Translations under genes and position numbers: made by a program | Shown here: positions 25,198 through 35,457 of the stretch, one piece after another | How positions within the stretch are numbered: the first letter of the stretch is position 1 | Layout of the letters: each line of letters starts with the position of its first letter | Notes under the pieces: generated by a model | What the model saw: only the letters and a program-made list of their open reading frames with translations | Told to the model about the DNA's origin: nothing | The model's database searches: none | From: Desulfatitalea sp. UBA4791 | Lineage (GTDB): Bacteria > Desulfobacterota > Desulfobacteria > Desulfobacterales > Desulfosarcinaceae | Length of the DNA stretch: 64,000 nt | Assembly: GCA_002402905.1 (NCBI GenBank) | Contig: DHGT01000083.1 | Coordinates: 25,125-89,124, forward strand | Direction: 5' to 3'

Positions 25198-27357
25198 TTA
25201 CGTGTCGGCCGATTCGATTTCGGGAACCGGCACAGGCGCCTTTGTGGCGTATTCGGGCATCACCGGATCTCGCAGGATGCGTTCGATGGCGTCCTGGGCG
25301 GTTTCGGCCATCTGGGGAAAGACATGGCGCAGGCCCACGATATGGCGCAGGTTGTCGGCGGTGCGCAACGCCAGCATGGCCAGGTCGCCTTCGGCCATCT
25401 GGGCGGCCTGCACGGTCTGCTCCCACGGCAGGCCAGAGGCCCAGCGCCAGATGGCGGCGGTTGGCCGATAAAAAATGGGACGCACATCGAAGTCGTTGGT
25501 CAGCATGTGTTTGGCAAAACCCTGCAGCCCGCGCACCACGCGCTTGACGGCCTTGATCAGCGGGTTGGGGACGCTTTTGCGATCCAGGTGTTCGTCGGTC
25601 TCCTTGTCGTTGACCATGCCGGCCATGATGGCGGCCAGCATGGCCGGGTCCTCCCGGGGAAACAGGTCCTGCCGCAACCCTTCGGCCACGAGCAGCGGCT
25701 GGTCGATGCGCAACTGGGCGGCCCACAGGCCATCTTCGGTCAGACGGTCCTGGTCGTCGACGAAGCCGGTGACCTGCAAGAAACGCAAGTGGCGCTGAAA
25801 ATCGTTCCACAAATGGGTGTGCGCCGCCTGTTCGCCGCCCAAGGCCGCGCCATGGTGTTGAAAGGCGGCCAGGGAGTGGTGCAGCAGGGCCTCGACTTCC
25901 TCGGGCGAATGGGAGAGCAGCAGATTGAGGGCCATGGAGAAGTTGATGCGGATCTGGCTGTGCACGTCCGCCGCCGGTGCCCGGAGCAGACGAGCCACCT
26001 GTCGGATGTCCATGAACTTGCCGGGCACCACCATGACGAAGCCGATGTGATCCTTGCCACGGCGACCGGCACGGCCGGTCATCTGCTGCAGTTCGGTGGC
26101 ATCCAGAGGCATGAATTCTCGGCCGTTGAAGCGGTCGGAGTTTAAAAACGCCACGGTGCGGGCCGGGAAATCGACGCCGGCGGCCACGGTGGAGGTGGCG
26201 AAGATGGCATCGAGCAGCCCTTCGCTCATCAACATTTCCAGCGTTTGCTTCCAGGCCGGCAGCTGGCCGCTGTGGTGGGCGCCCACGGCGAGGCGTTCGG
26301 CCATCCAGCGCTGGCGGTGCTCGCGAATATGGGGGAAACGTTCGCCGAGTTGGGTCAGGCGCTCGCTGAGCAGCGTGGCCTGCTCCGGGTTTCGGACCCG
26401 GTTCTCCAGGCAGAGCTGCAGGGCGCGGTCGCAATCGGCGCGCGATTTGAGAAAAAAAATCGCCGGCAGCAGGTGATACTTGCGCAGGATGGCCAGCATG
26501 GCGCCGAAGGGCGGCAGTTGACCGGGAGGCGCCAGGGAGGGTGCCCGGCGGTCGTTGAGCAGGTCGACCACCTTTTTATAGAGATGGGGCTTTTTGCTGG
26601 TTCCGCTGGAGACGAAAAGGGGCATCAGCATGCCGCTGGGGTGCTGCACGATGGGGTAGAGCGGCACGGGCCGATGGGTCTCCTCCACCACCCGGCAAGG
26701 GCGCCGGCGGATGGCCGTCATCCACCGGGCGATCTGGTCGGCATTGCCCACGGTGGCCGAGAGCAGCAACAGCGGGATGCGCTGGGGCAGATAGATGATG
26801 GTCTCTTCCCAGACCACGCCCCGATCCTCGTCGCCGAGATAGTGGGCTTCGTCCAGCACCACGAAATCGGTGTCCAGCGTCTGGCCGCGATGCATGGCAT
26901 CGTAGAGTTGATTGCGCAGAATTTCGGTGGTGCCCACGATGATCGGTGCGTCCGGGTTCTCCTTGCGGTCGCCGGTGAGGATGCCGACGTTGGCCACTCC
27001 GAAACGGTTGCCGAACTCGATCATCTTGGAGTTGGTCAACGCCTTGAGAGGCGAGGCGTACCAGGCATGGCCGCCCTTTTTGAAGATTCGTTCGATGGCT
27101 TGCTCGGCAATCCAGGTTTTGCCGGCGCCGGTGGGAGCGGTCACCAGGCAATCGGCCTCTCGAACGGCGTCCAGCGCCTCGATCTGAAACGGGTCGGGGA
27201 CAAAGGAGGTGGGCTCGGGAATGCCGATGCGCTCGAAGATTTTTTTCAGCCGGGGATCGATCCCCGGACGCAGGGGCGCCGCCTCTTTTCTCGGCCGTGG
27301 GGTTCGGTGGGGATGTCTTTGCGCGTGGGCCGGGATCCGGCGTTGGCTGTTGCCCAT
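25198..27357 (-). CDS. DEAD/DEAH-box (Ski2-like) SF2 helicase
   Basis: The 719-residue product contains Walker A TAPTGAGKTW (Lys80), a DEAH box in FVVLDEAHYLGDEDRG, motif III LLSATVGNADQ and motif VI QMTGRAGRRGKD. The QMxGRAGRxG form is typical of Ski2/Mtr4-like RNA helicases. The N-terminus is basic and His-rich, and the C-terminal 250 residues are helical. ATG 27357 is preferred over 27420 because GAGGAG lies seven bases upstream. Its likely role is RNA unwinding in processing or decay, but the substrate is unknown; DNA repair is the alternative. dgkA follows 31 bases downstream. Confidence 0.88.
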   Translation of the reverse strand: MGNSQRRIPAHAQRHPHRTPRPRKEAAPLRPGIDPRLKKIFERIGIPEPTSFVPDPFQIEALDAVREADCLVTAPTGAGKTWIAEQAIERIFKKGGHAWYASPLKALTNSKMIEFGNRFGVANVGILTGDRKENPDAPIIVGTTEILRNQLYDAMHRGQTLDTDFVVLDEAHYLGDEDRGVVWEETIIYLPQRIPLLLLSATVGNADQIARWMTAIRRRPCRVVEETHRPVPLYPIVQHPSGMLMPLFVSSGTSKKPHLYKKVVDLLNDRRAPSLAPPGQLPPFGAMLAILRKYHLLPAIFFLKSRADCDRALQLCLENRVRNPEQATLLSERLTQLGERFPHIREHRQRWMAERLAVGAHHSGQLPAWKQTLEMLMSEGLLDAIFATSTVAAGVDFPARTVAFLNSDRFNGREFMPLDATELQQMTGRAGRRGKDHIGFVMVVPGKFMDIRQVARLLRAPAADVHSQIRINFSMALNLLLSHSPEEVEALLHHSLAAFQHHGAALGGEQAAHTHLWNDFQRHLRFLQVTGFVDDQDRLTEDGLWAAQLRIDQPLLVAEGLRQDLFPREDPAMLAAIMAGMVNDKETDEHLDRKSVPNPLIKAVKRVVRGLQGFAKHMLTNDFDVRPIFYRPTAAIWRWASGLPWEQTVQAAQMAEGDLAMLALRTADNLRHIVGLRHVFPQMAETAQDAIERILRDPVMPEYATKAPVPVPEIESADT

Positions 27358-27498
27358 CAATGGCTCCTCAAGAAGCGACGCACCGGAAGGTCTATCCTGG
27401 ATGTCGGCCGGAGCGCTCAACGCTATTGTGTTCCGGCGGCGGCAATCGACGAAGTCTGCGATCCCGGTGCACCAGAGGGTTGTGCGGCGATTGTCGTT

Positions 27499-28254
27499 CT
27501 ATAGTTTTTCCACCATCTCCTGGATACGCCGTTTGGCCTCGGAGGCCACATCGTAAGGGGATTGGCCCTTCAGGTCGGCTTCGATCAATTCGTTGCCGTA
27601 AGGCAGGAATCCCAGGATGTCGAAATCGGCCAGGTGTTCGCGGATAAAGGCCTCGTCCTGGGGAGAACGGATCTTATTGCCCACTACGGCGATGCGGGTC
27701 AGATGAATCTCCTCGGCCAGGCGCCGGATGTGGGCGGCCGTGTCGATGCTGCGGCGGCCCGGCTCGACCACCACGATCAGTTTGTCCACTGCACTGGCCG
27801 TGGCCCGGCCAAGGTGTTCGATACCCGCCTCCATATCCATGACCACCACCTCGTCGCGAAGCAGCACGATATGCATGACCAGGCTTTTGAGCAGGGTGCT
27901 TTCCGGGCAGAGGCAGCCGCCGCCGCCCTTTTTGACGCTGCCCAGGCGCATCAGCTTGATATTGTCCTTTTTCACCGAGAGGGTGTCGGGCAGGTCGTCC
28001 ACCTTGGGATTCAGCTTGAAAAAACCGCCGATGGTGCCTGCTTTGGCGCCCGTGCGTTCGAAAATCATATCTTTCATTTCCGCGATGGGCGTGATGCGAT
28101 CGGAATTTTCTATGCCGATGGCGGCCGCCAGATTGGCATCCGGGTCGGCATCGATGGCCAGAACTTTTTTACCCGCGTCGCTGAGCATCCGAATCAACAG
28201 GGCTGCGAACGTGGTTTTGCCCACGCCGCCTTTTCCACTGACTGCTATCTTCAT
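27499..28254 (-). CDS. cooC: CooC-like nickel-insertion / MinD-family ATPase
   Basis: The 251-residue product begins MKIAVSGKGGVGKTTFAALL, a deviant Walker A with the signature Lys, and has VLAIDADPDANLAAAIG and the CooC-type pair CLCPES. It resembles CooC, which dimerises on ATP and helps insert nickel into carbon monoxide dehydrogenase. No CODH gene is in the window, so this is an orphan copy whose client is outside. The start at 28254 (AAAGGAACGAG upstream) fits the family (about 250-265 residues); the frame to 28338 is longer but not homologous. Alternative: another MinD/Mrp ATPase. Confidence 0.85.
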   Translation of the reverse strand: MKIAVSGKGGVGKTTFAALLIRMLSDAGKKVLAIDADPDANLAAAIGIENSDRITPIAEMKDMIFERTGAKAGTIGGFFKLNPKVDDLPDTLSVKKDNIKLMRLGSVKKGGGGCLCPESTLLKSLVMHIVLLRDEVVVMDMEAGIEHLGRATASAVDKLIVVVEPGRRSIDTAAHIRRLAEEIHLTRIAVVGNKIRSPQDEAFIREHLADFDILGFLPYGNELIEADLKGQSPYDVASEAKRRIQEMVEKL

Positions 28255-28691
28255 TCTCGTTCCTTTCGTCTCCCGTATCCTGAAAACCTTCAGAGGGCTG
28301 ATGTCTTTTTTATGCGCAATAACCAATATAACAAACATTGAGCGTTCAGCAAGGGCGCAAGCGGCGTAAATCGGTCCGGGGTGAGCAAACGCATCGAGCC
28401 CCAGTTCAACTGAATGTTATTCACCTTGAAGGCCGTGCGGTAAAGATGGAATTTGATAAAAAATCCGCATTGCAACGGAGATGGCAGGCGTGGGTGGGGC
28501 GTGTGGCATCGGCCACTTGTCCCACCCGCGCCGGGTTTGATTAATTGCATTAAGTTAGGATCACTGCGCATCGAGCCCCAATGTTGTGAATGGATTTTTT
28601 ATGGGCTACTATATCTGGTGTTCCAGGCGCTTTCCTGATATGAGCCAAGCCGACTATCGGCGCCGGGACATCCATGGCGCGAAAGGATGAC
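28255..28691. other. Intergenic region with strong hairpin and a 14-base direct repeat
   Basis: There is no supported gene in 437 bases between the divergent cooC-like and U32 genes. The region carries a stable GC-rich hairpin (28487-28532) and two exact copies of CGCATCGAGCCCCA at 28390-28403 and 28567-28580, which bracket it. Promoters for both flanking genes are expected here but none could be assigned. Confidence 0.6.
28487..28532. other. GC-rich hairpin, possible structured RNA
   Basis: Outer arms GGCGTGGGTGGG (28487-28498) and CCCACCCGCGCC (28521-28532) pair over 12 positions with one T-G wobble. An inner stem GTGGC/GCCAC (28503-28507, 28512-28516) closes a four-base loop. No T-run follows on either strand, so it is not a standard terminator. 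Confidence 0.5.
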
Positions 28692-30692
28692 ATGAATCAA
28701 ATCGTAAGACGCAAACCCGGCAGTTTTAAAGGCCCAAAACCCGAGATATTGGCGCCGGCCGGCAACCGGGATAGTTTTCTGGCCGCCCTGGCGGCCGGGG
28801 CCGATGCGATTTATTGCGGCCTCAAATCGTTTTCCGCCCGCATGGCGGCCAAAAACTTCCAGCCGGACGAATTTGCCGGATTGGTGGATCTGGCCCACCG
28901 GCAAAGTGTAAAAGTCTATCTGACCGTCAATACCTTGATCAAACCCGATGAGTTGCTGCCCCTGGGTCGACAGCTCGATTGGGTCAATCGATATGCCCGG
29001 CCCGATGCACTGATCGTCCAGGACCTGGCGCTGCCCGCACTGGCGCGGCAGGTGGGGTATGATGGCGAAATCCATCTCTCCACTCTGGCCAATGTGACGA
29101 TGCCGGCCATGCTGGCGCGCGTGGCCAAGACCATGGGGATTCAGCGGGTCGTGCTGCCCAGGGAGCTCAATATCGAGGAGATCAAGCAGATGGCCGCCGT
29201 TTGCCCCCCGGATTTGGGCTTGGAGATCTTCGTGCACGGCGCCTTGTGTTACGGGGTGTCCGGCCGATGTTACTGGAGCAGTTTTCTGGGCGGCAAGAGT
29301 GGCTTGCGGGGTCGCTGCGTGCAGCCCTGCCGGCGCATCTACACCCAGAACCGGTCCAGCCAGCGTTTTTTTGCATGCCAGGATTACAGCCTCGACGTGC
29401 TGGTCAAGGTGCTGGCCGAGATTCCCCAGCTGCGCGCCTGGAAGATCGAGGGGCGCAAAAAGGGGCCCCACTACGTCTATTATACGGTGACGGCCTACAA
29501 GATGCTGCGCGACGAGGGGCAGGATGCCCAGGCCAAAAAGACGGCCGTGGAACTGCTCGAACAGGCCTTGGGTCGCCGCGGTACGCACTACAATTTTTTG
29601 CCCCAGCGACCGCAGAATCCCATCGATGTCCAGTTCGACTCGGGCTCCGGGATGCTGGTCGGCACGGTGCACGGCGGCCAGGACAAACCCTACATTTCCC
29701 CGCGCATCGATCTGCTCGAAGGGGACAAGCTGCGCTTGGGCTACGAGGATGATCCGGGTCACCAGACCTTCGATCTGTCCAAGAGCGTGCCCAAGGGAGG
29801 CAAATTTTATTTGAAGGCTGCGCGAGGCAAGGCGCCTTCCAAGGCAGCCTCTGTTTTTTTGATCGACCGCCGGGAGCCTTTTCTGGCCGAAGCGATCAAA
29901 AAGATGGAAAAGTTGATCGATCCGGTGCAGGTGTCGACCGAGGAGCGGGAAACCTTCAACCTGCGCTTGCCGCCGGCCAGTCCCCGGCAACCTCACACCC
30001 GTCTGATGCATGTATTGCGCTATCCGGGACAGCGCATCCGCCAGACCAGCCTGGCGTTGTGGATATCGGACCAAACCCTGGATCGGGTCCCGGCCGCCCA
30101 GGCGGCCCATGCCTGGTGGTGGCTGCCGCCGGTCATTTGGCCCGAGGAAGAGACGCAATGGCAACAGCGGCTGGCCCAATTGCTGGGCAAGGGTGCGCGC
30201 CGATTCGTGCTCAATGCACCCTGGCAGATATCGCTGTTCAGCCGGCCCGAACGGCTCAGCCTCTGGGCCGGGCCCTTCTGCAACATCGCCAACCCGGTGG
30301 CCGTGCGCGCTTTCAAGCTGCTGGGCGGGCAGGGCGTGATCGTCAGCCCGGAACTGGGCCGGGATGACATGCTGCAGTTGGCCGAGAAGAGCGTCCTGCC
30401 CCTGGGGGTGGTCGTCTCCGGTCAATGGCCGTTTTGCGTCTCCCGGGTGCTGGCCAGGGAACTCAAACCCGGTCAGCCGTTCGTCAGCCCGCACGGCGAG
30501 CAGGGTTGGGTCGAACGCCACGGCAGCCTCTACTGGATCTATCCCAACTGGCCGCTCAACCTCAGGGCCGAACAGAACACCCTGACCAAGGCGGGCTACC
30601 GGCTCTTCGTTCATCTGGAAGAGCCGGTGCCCAAGGGGGTGATCATTAAAAAGCGGCCGGGGAACTGGAATTGGGAGATCGGGTTGAAGTAG
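28692..30692 (+). CDS. Peptidase U32-family protein
   Basis: The 666-residue product starts with the U32 core (PEILAPAGNRDSFLAALAAG, then ADAIYCGLKSFSAR) and contains the family cysteine motif region EIFVHGALCYGVSGRCYWSS with RGRCVQPCRR. U32 proteins include collagenase-like PrtC and RlhA, which hydroxylates a cytidine of 23S rRNA; those Cys probably bind an Fe-S cluster. The C-terminal half (about residues 330-666) is an additional region of the long U32 proteins. ATG 28692 is chosen because AAAGGA precedes it by six bases; the ATG at 28674 has no such site. Which reaction it performs cannot be told from sequence alone. Confidence 0.85.
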   Translation: MNQIVRRKPGSFKGPKPEILAPAGNRDSFLAALAAGADAIYCGLKSFSARMAAKNFQPDEFAGLVDLAHRQSVKVYLTVNTLIKPDELLPLGRQLDWVNRYARPDALIVQDLALPALARQVGYDGEIHLSTLANVTMPAMLARVAKTMGIQRVVLPRELNIEEIKQMAAVCPPDLGLEIFVHGALCYGVSGRCYWSSFLGGKSGLRGRCVQPCRRIYTQNRSSQRFFACQDYSLDVLVKVLAEIPQLRAWKIEGRKKGPHYVYYTVTAYKMLRDEGQDAQAKKTAVELLEQALGRRGTHYNFLPQRPQNPIDVQFDSGSGMLVGTVHGGQDKPYISPRIDLLEGDKLRLGYEDDPGHQTFDLSKSVPKGGKFYLKAARGKAPSKAASVFLIDRREPFLAEAIKKMEKLIDPVQVSTEERETFNLRLPPASPRQPHTRLMHVLRYPGQRIRQTSLALWISDQTLDRVPAAQAAHAWWWLPPVIWPEEETQWQQRLAQLLGKGARRFVLNAPWQISLFSRPERLSLWAGPFCNIANPVAVRAFKLLGGQGVIVSPELGRDDMLQLAEKSVLPLGVVVSGQWPFCVSRVLARELKPGQPFVSPHGEQGWVERHGSLYWIYPNWPLNLRAEQNTLTKAGYRLFVHLEEPVPKGVIIKKRPGNWNWEIGLK

Positions 30693-30697
30693 AAAAG

Positions 30698-30734
30698 AAG
30701 TTTAAAGTGAAAAGTGTAAAGTTTGAAGTGAAGG
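30698..30734. repeat. AAAGT-type intergenic repeat, copy 2
   Basis: The string AAGTTTAAAGTGAAAAGTGT and following AAAGTTTGAAGTGAAGG repeats the core (T)AAAGT five times with small changes, in the 70-base gap between the U32 gene and parE. It resembles 23181-23210 and 38287-38317. Confidence 0.65.
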
Positions 30735-30741
30735 ATCATGA

Positions 30742-32688
<1,947 letters not shown>

Positions 32689-32707
32689 GGGCGCTGTTCG
32701 GGAGTAA

Positions 32708-34975
32708 ATGATAGGGGAGATTGCCTGTATGGGAACGCCGGCGAAAGAGGCACATATCGAATCCACGCCGATTCATCTGTTTGCCGAAAATGCTTACCTG
32801 AACTATGCCATGTACGTGATCATGGACCGCGCCCTGCCGTTTATCGGCGACGGCCTCAAGCCGGTCCACCGGCGCATTCTTTACGCCATGTCCGAACTGG
32901 GCCTCAAGGCCAGCGCCAAATTCAAGAAGTCGGCGCGTACGGTGGGCGATGTGCTGGGCAAGTTCCATCCCCACGGGGACACGGCCTGTTACGAAGCCAT
33001 GGTGCTCATGGCCCAGCCGTTCTCCTATCGCTATCCCCTGGTCGAAGGGCAGGGGAACTGGGGCTCGGTCGATGATCCCAAATCCTTTGCCGCCATGCGC
33101 TACACCGAGGCGCGGCTGTCGGGCTATGCCGACACCCTGCTCTCCGAGGTCGAGATGGGCACGGTGCAATGGGGACCCAATTTCGACGGCACGCTCAGCG
33201 AACCGATGACCCTGCCCGCCCGGCTGCCCAATGTGCTGCTCAACGGGTCCAGCGGTATCGCCGTGGGCATGGCCACCGACATTCCGTGCCACAACCTGAA
33301 CGAGGTCGTCCAAGCCTGCGTGGCCCTGCTCGACCGGCCGAACGCTTCTCTGGAAGATATTTGCGAACATATTCAAGGGCCCGACTATCCCACCGGCGCG
33401 GAGATCATCAGCCCGCGGTCCGACATCCTCAACGCCTATCGCACCGGCCGGGGATCGATCCGCATGCGTGCCACCTGGCAGAGTGAAAACGGCGACATCG
33501 TCGTGAACGCATTGCCCTACCAGGCCTCACCCACCAAAATCATCGAGCAGATCGCGGGCTTGATGAACGCCAAGAAGCTCCCCCTGGTGGCGGACATTCG
33601 TGATGAATCGGACGGTGAAGATCCGGTGCGCCTGGTGATCACGCCGCGCTCCAACCGGGTGGACCAGGACGAATTGATGCTGCACCTGTTTGCCGTGACC
33701 GACCTGGAACGCACCTACAAGGTGAATCTGAATCTCATCGGCCTGGACCGGCGGCCCGCGGTCAAAGGGTTGCTGGAGATTCTCACCGAATGGATTACCT
33801 ACCGCCAGGAGACCGTTCGCCGGAGACTCACCCACCGCCTCGAACGGGTCCAGGACCGGTTGCACGTGCTTGCCGGCTTGCTCATCGCCTATTTGAACCT
33901 CGACGAAGTGATCCACATCATCCGGACCAGCGACGAACCCAAACCGGCCCTGATCGCACGGTTCAACCTCAGCGAACGCCAGGCCGAAGCCATCCTGCAA
34001 TTGCGATTGAGGCATCTGGCCAAGCTGGAAGAACAGAAGATCAAGGCCGAGCAGGCCGAACTGCTGGCCGAAGAGAAGCAGATCCAGGGGCTTTTGAGTT
34101 CCAACACCCGTCTAAAGAACTTGATCAAAAAGGAGTTGCTGACCGACGCCCGGCAATATGGCGATCCGCGCCGCACCGCCATCACCCAGCGCCGGGAGGC
34201 CAGGGCGATCTCCCAGGTGCAGTTAGCGCCGGTGGAGCCGGTGACGGTGATCTTGTCGCGGCAGGGCTGGGTGCGCATGGCCAAGGCGCACGACGTGGCC
34301 GCCGAGGAACTGATCTACAAGGCCGGAGACGATTTTCTGGCTGCAGCCCAAGGCCGCAGCAATCAACAGGCGGTTTTTCTAGATTCCACCGGCCGAAGCT
34401 ACGCCACTGAGGTCTCTGGTTTTCCATCGGCGCGAAGTTATGGGATCCCCTTGACCGGCCTGTTCAAAAACCCGCCCAATTCGCACTTCATGGCTGTGCT
34501 CATGGGTGAGCCGGCGCAACGGATCCTGGCGTTCAGTGACGCCGGATACGGCTTCGTCACCGTTCTGGAGAACATGTACACGCGCAATCTCAAGGGCAAG
34601 GCCTTTCTCAGCCTCCCGGCCGGCGCGCTTCCGCTTCCGCCCATGACCATCCCGGACGACGAAGTCGAGCGATTCATAGCGGCGGTCACCCTGCAGGGGC
34701 GCCTGCTGATTTTCCCCTTGAGCGAGTTGCCCGAGCTGCCCCGGGGAAAGGGCAACAAGATGATCCACATCGCGCCCAAGGAGATCAAGGAAGGGACCGA
34801 CCGGCTGCTCTGCTGCACGCTTCTGGGCAGCGAGAACAAATTGGTCATCCATGCCGGCAAGCGCTTCTTCGCTTTGAGCGGGGGCAATCTTCAGGATTTT
34901 ATCGGGGCCCGCGGCAAGCGCGGAAAGAGACTGCCGCGCGGTTTTCGCAACGTGACTGCGGTGGCGGTCGAGTAG
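32708..34975 (+). CDS. parC: DNA topoisomerase IV subunit A
   Basis: The 755-residue product aligns by eye along the whole N-terminal domain with E. coli ParC (752): [39 protein letters not shown], and catalytic Tyr132 in [12 protein letters not shown]. At the quinolone-contact positions (E. coli Ser80, Glu84) it has Thr92 and Glu96. The C-terminal half is a beta-pinwheel of ParC type. ATG 32729 is an alternative start. The gene is co-directional with parE and the following GNAT gene, 11 bases away. Confidence 0.93.
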   Translation: MIGEIACMGTPAKEAHIESTPIHLFAENAYLNYAMYVIMDRALPFIGDGLKPVHRRILYAMSELGLKASAKFKKSARTVGDVLGKFHPHGDTACYEAMVLMAQPFSYRYPLVEGQGNWGSVDDPKSFAAMRYTEARLSGYADTLLSEVEMGTVQWGPNFDGTLSEPMTLPARLPNVLLNGSSGIAVGMATDIPCHNLNEVVQACVALLDRPNASLEDICEHIQGPDYPTGAEIISPRSDILNAYRTGRGSIRMRATWQSENGDIVVNALPYQASPTKIIEQIAGLMNAKKLPLVADIRDESDGEDPVRLVITPRSNRVDQDELMLHLFAVTDLERTYKVNLNLIGLDRRPAVKGLLEILTEWITYRQETVRRRLTHRLERVQDRLHVLAGLLIAYLNLDEVIHIIRTSDEPKPALIARFNLSERQAEAILQLRLRHLAKLEEQKIKAEQAELLAEEKQIQGLLSSNTRLKNLIKKELLTDARQYGDPRRTAITQRREARAISQVQLAPVEPVTVILSRQGWVRMAKAHDVAAEELIYKAGDDFLAAAQGRSNQQAVFLDSTGRSYATEVSGFPSARSYGIPLTGLFKNPPNSHFMAVLMGEPAQRILAFSDAGYGFVTVLENMYTRNLKGKAFLSLPAGALPLPPMTIPDDEVERFIAAVTLQGRLLIFPLSELPELPRGKGNKMIHIAPKEIKEGTDRLLCCTLLGSENKLVIHAGKRFFALSGGNLQDFIGARGKRGKRLPRGFRNVTAVAVE

Positions 34976-34986
34976 GGGGTCGGCAC

Positions 34987-35415
34987 ATGGCGATCGTCGA
35001 GGTTCAGGCTTTTTCGGACGAACTTCTCGAGGCGCTTCAGCGTTTGCTGCCCCAGTTATCGGATGCCGCGACGCCGATCACCGAAAGGCAGTTGCGCCGC
35101 ATCATCGCATCCCCGTGCACCCGCCTTTTCATGGCCATAGAGGAGGGGAGATATGTCGCGACCATGACGCTGGTCTTTTACCAACTCCCCACAGGCCTGC
35201 GAGCGCGCCTCGAAGATGTGGTCGTGGATAGTGGCGAGAGGGGCAAGGGGTTGGGGCGGCAGCTCGTCGCCCACGCCATTGAGACGGCCCGCGCCGGGGG
35301 TGCTCGGGCCCTGGATCTGACATCCAACCCCAGTCGGCATGCGGCCAATTCGCTGTATCAGAGGATGAGGTTCGAACGGCGGGACACCCATCTCTTCGTG
35401 CATGCGCTGGTATAA
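34987..35415 (+). CDS. GNAT-family N-acetyltransferase
   Basis: This 142-residue single-domain GNAT protein has the acetyl-CoA pyrophosphate loop in DSGERGKGLGRQLVAHAI (Q/RxxGxG/A type) preceded by the beta-strand RLEDVVVD. The C-terminal part ANSLYQRMRFERRDTHLF is the usual last strand-helix-strand. The substrate is unknown. It starts 11 bases after parC and may be translated from the same message; no terminator was seen after it. Confidence 0.85.
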   Translation: MAIVEVQAFSDELLEALQRLLPQLSDAATPITERQLRRIIASPCTRLFMAIEEGRYVATMTLVFYQLPTGLRARLEDVVVDSGERGKGLGRQLVAHAIETARAGGARALDLTSNPSRHAANSLYQRMRFERRDTHLFVHALV

Positions 35416-35457
35416 TCCACCCAACAAATCCGAATAGCGAAACACTTCCGAATTTTT

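Noticed and set aside
28599..30614. 671-codon open frame on the minus strand opposite the U32 gene
   Set aside because: It is a mirror of a well-supported U32 gene, with low-complexity composition and no motifs.
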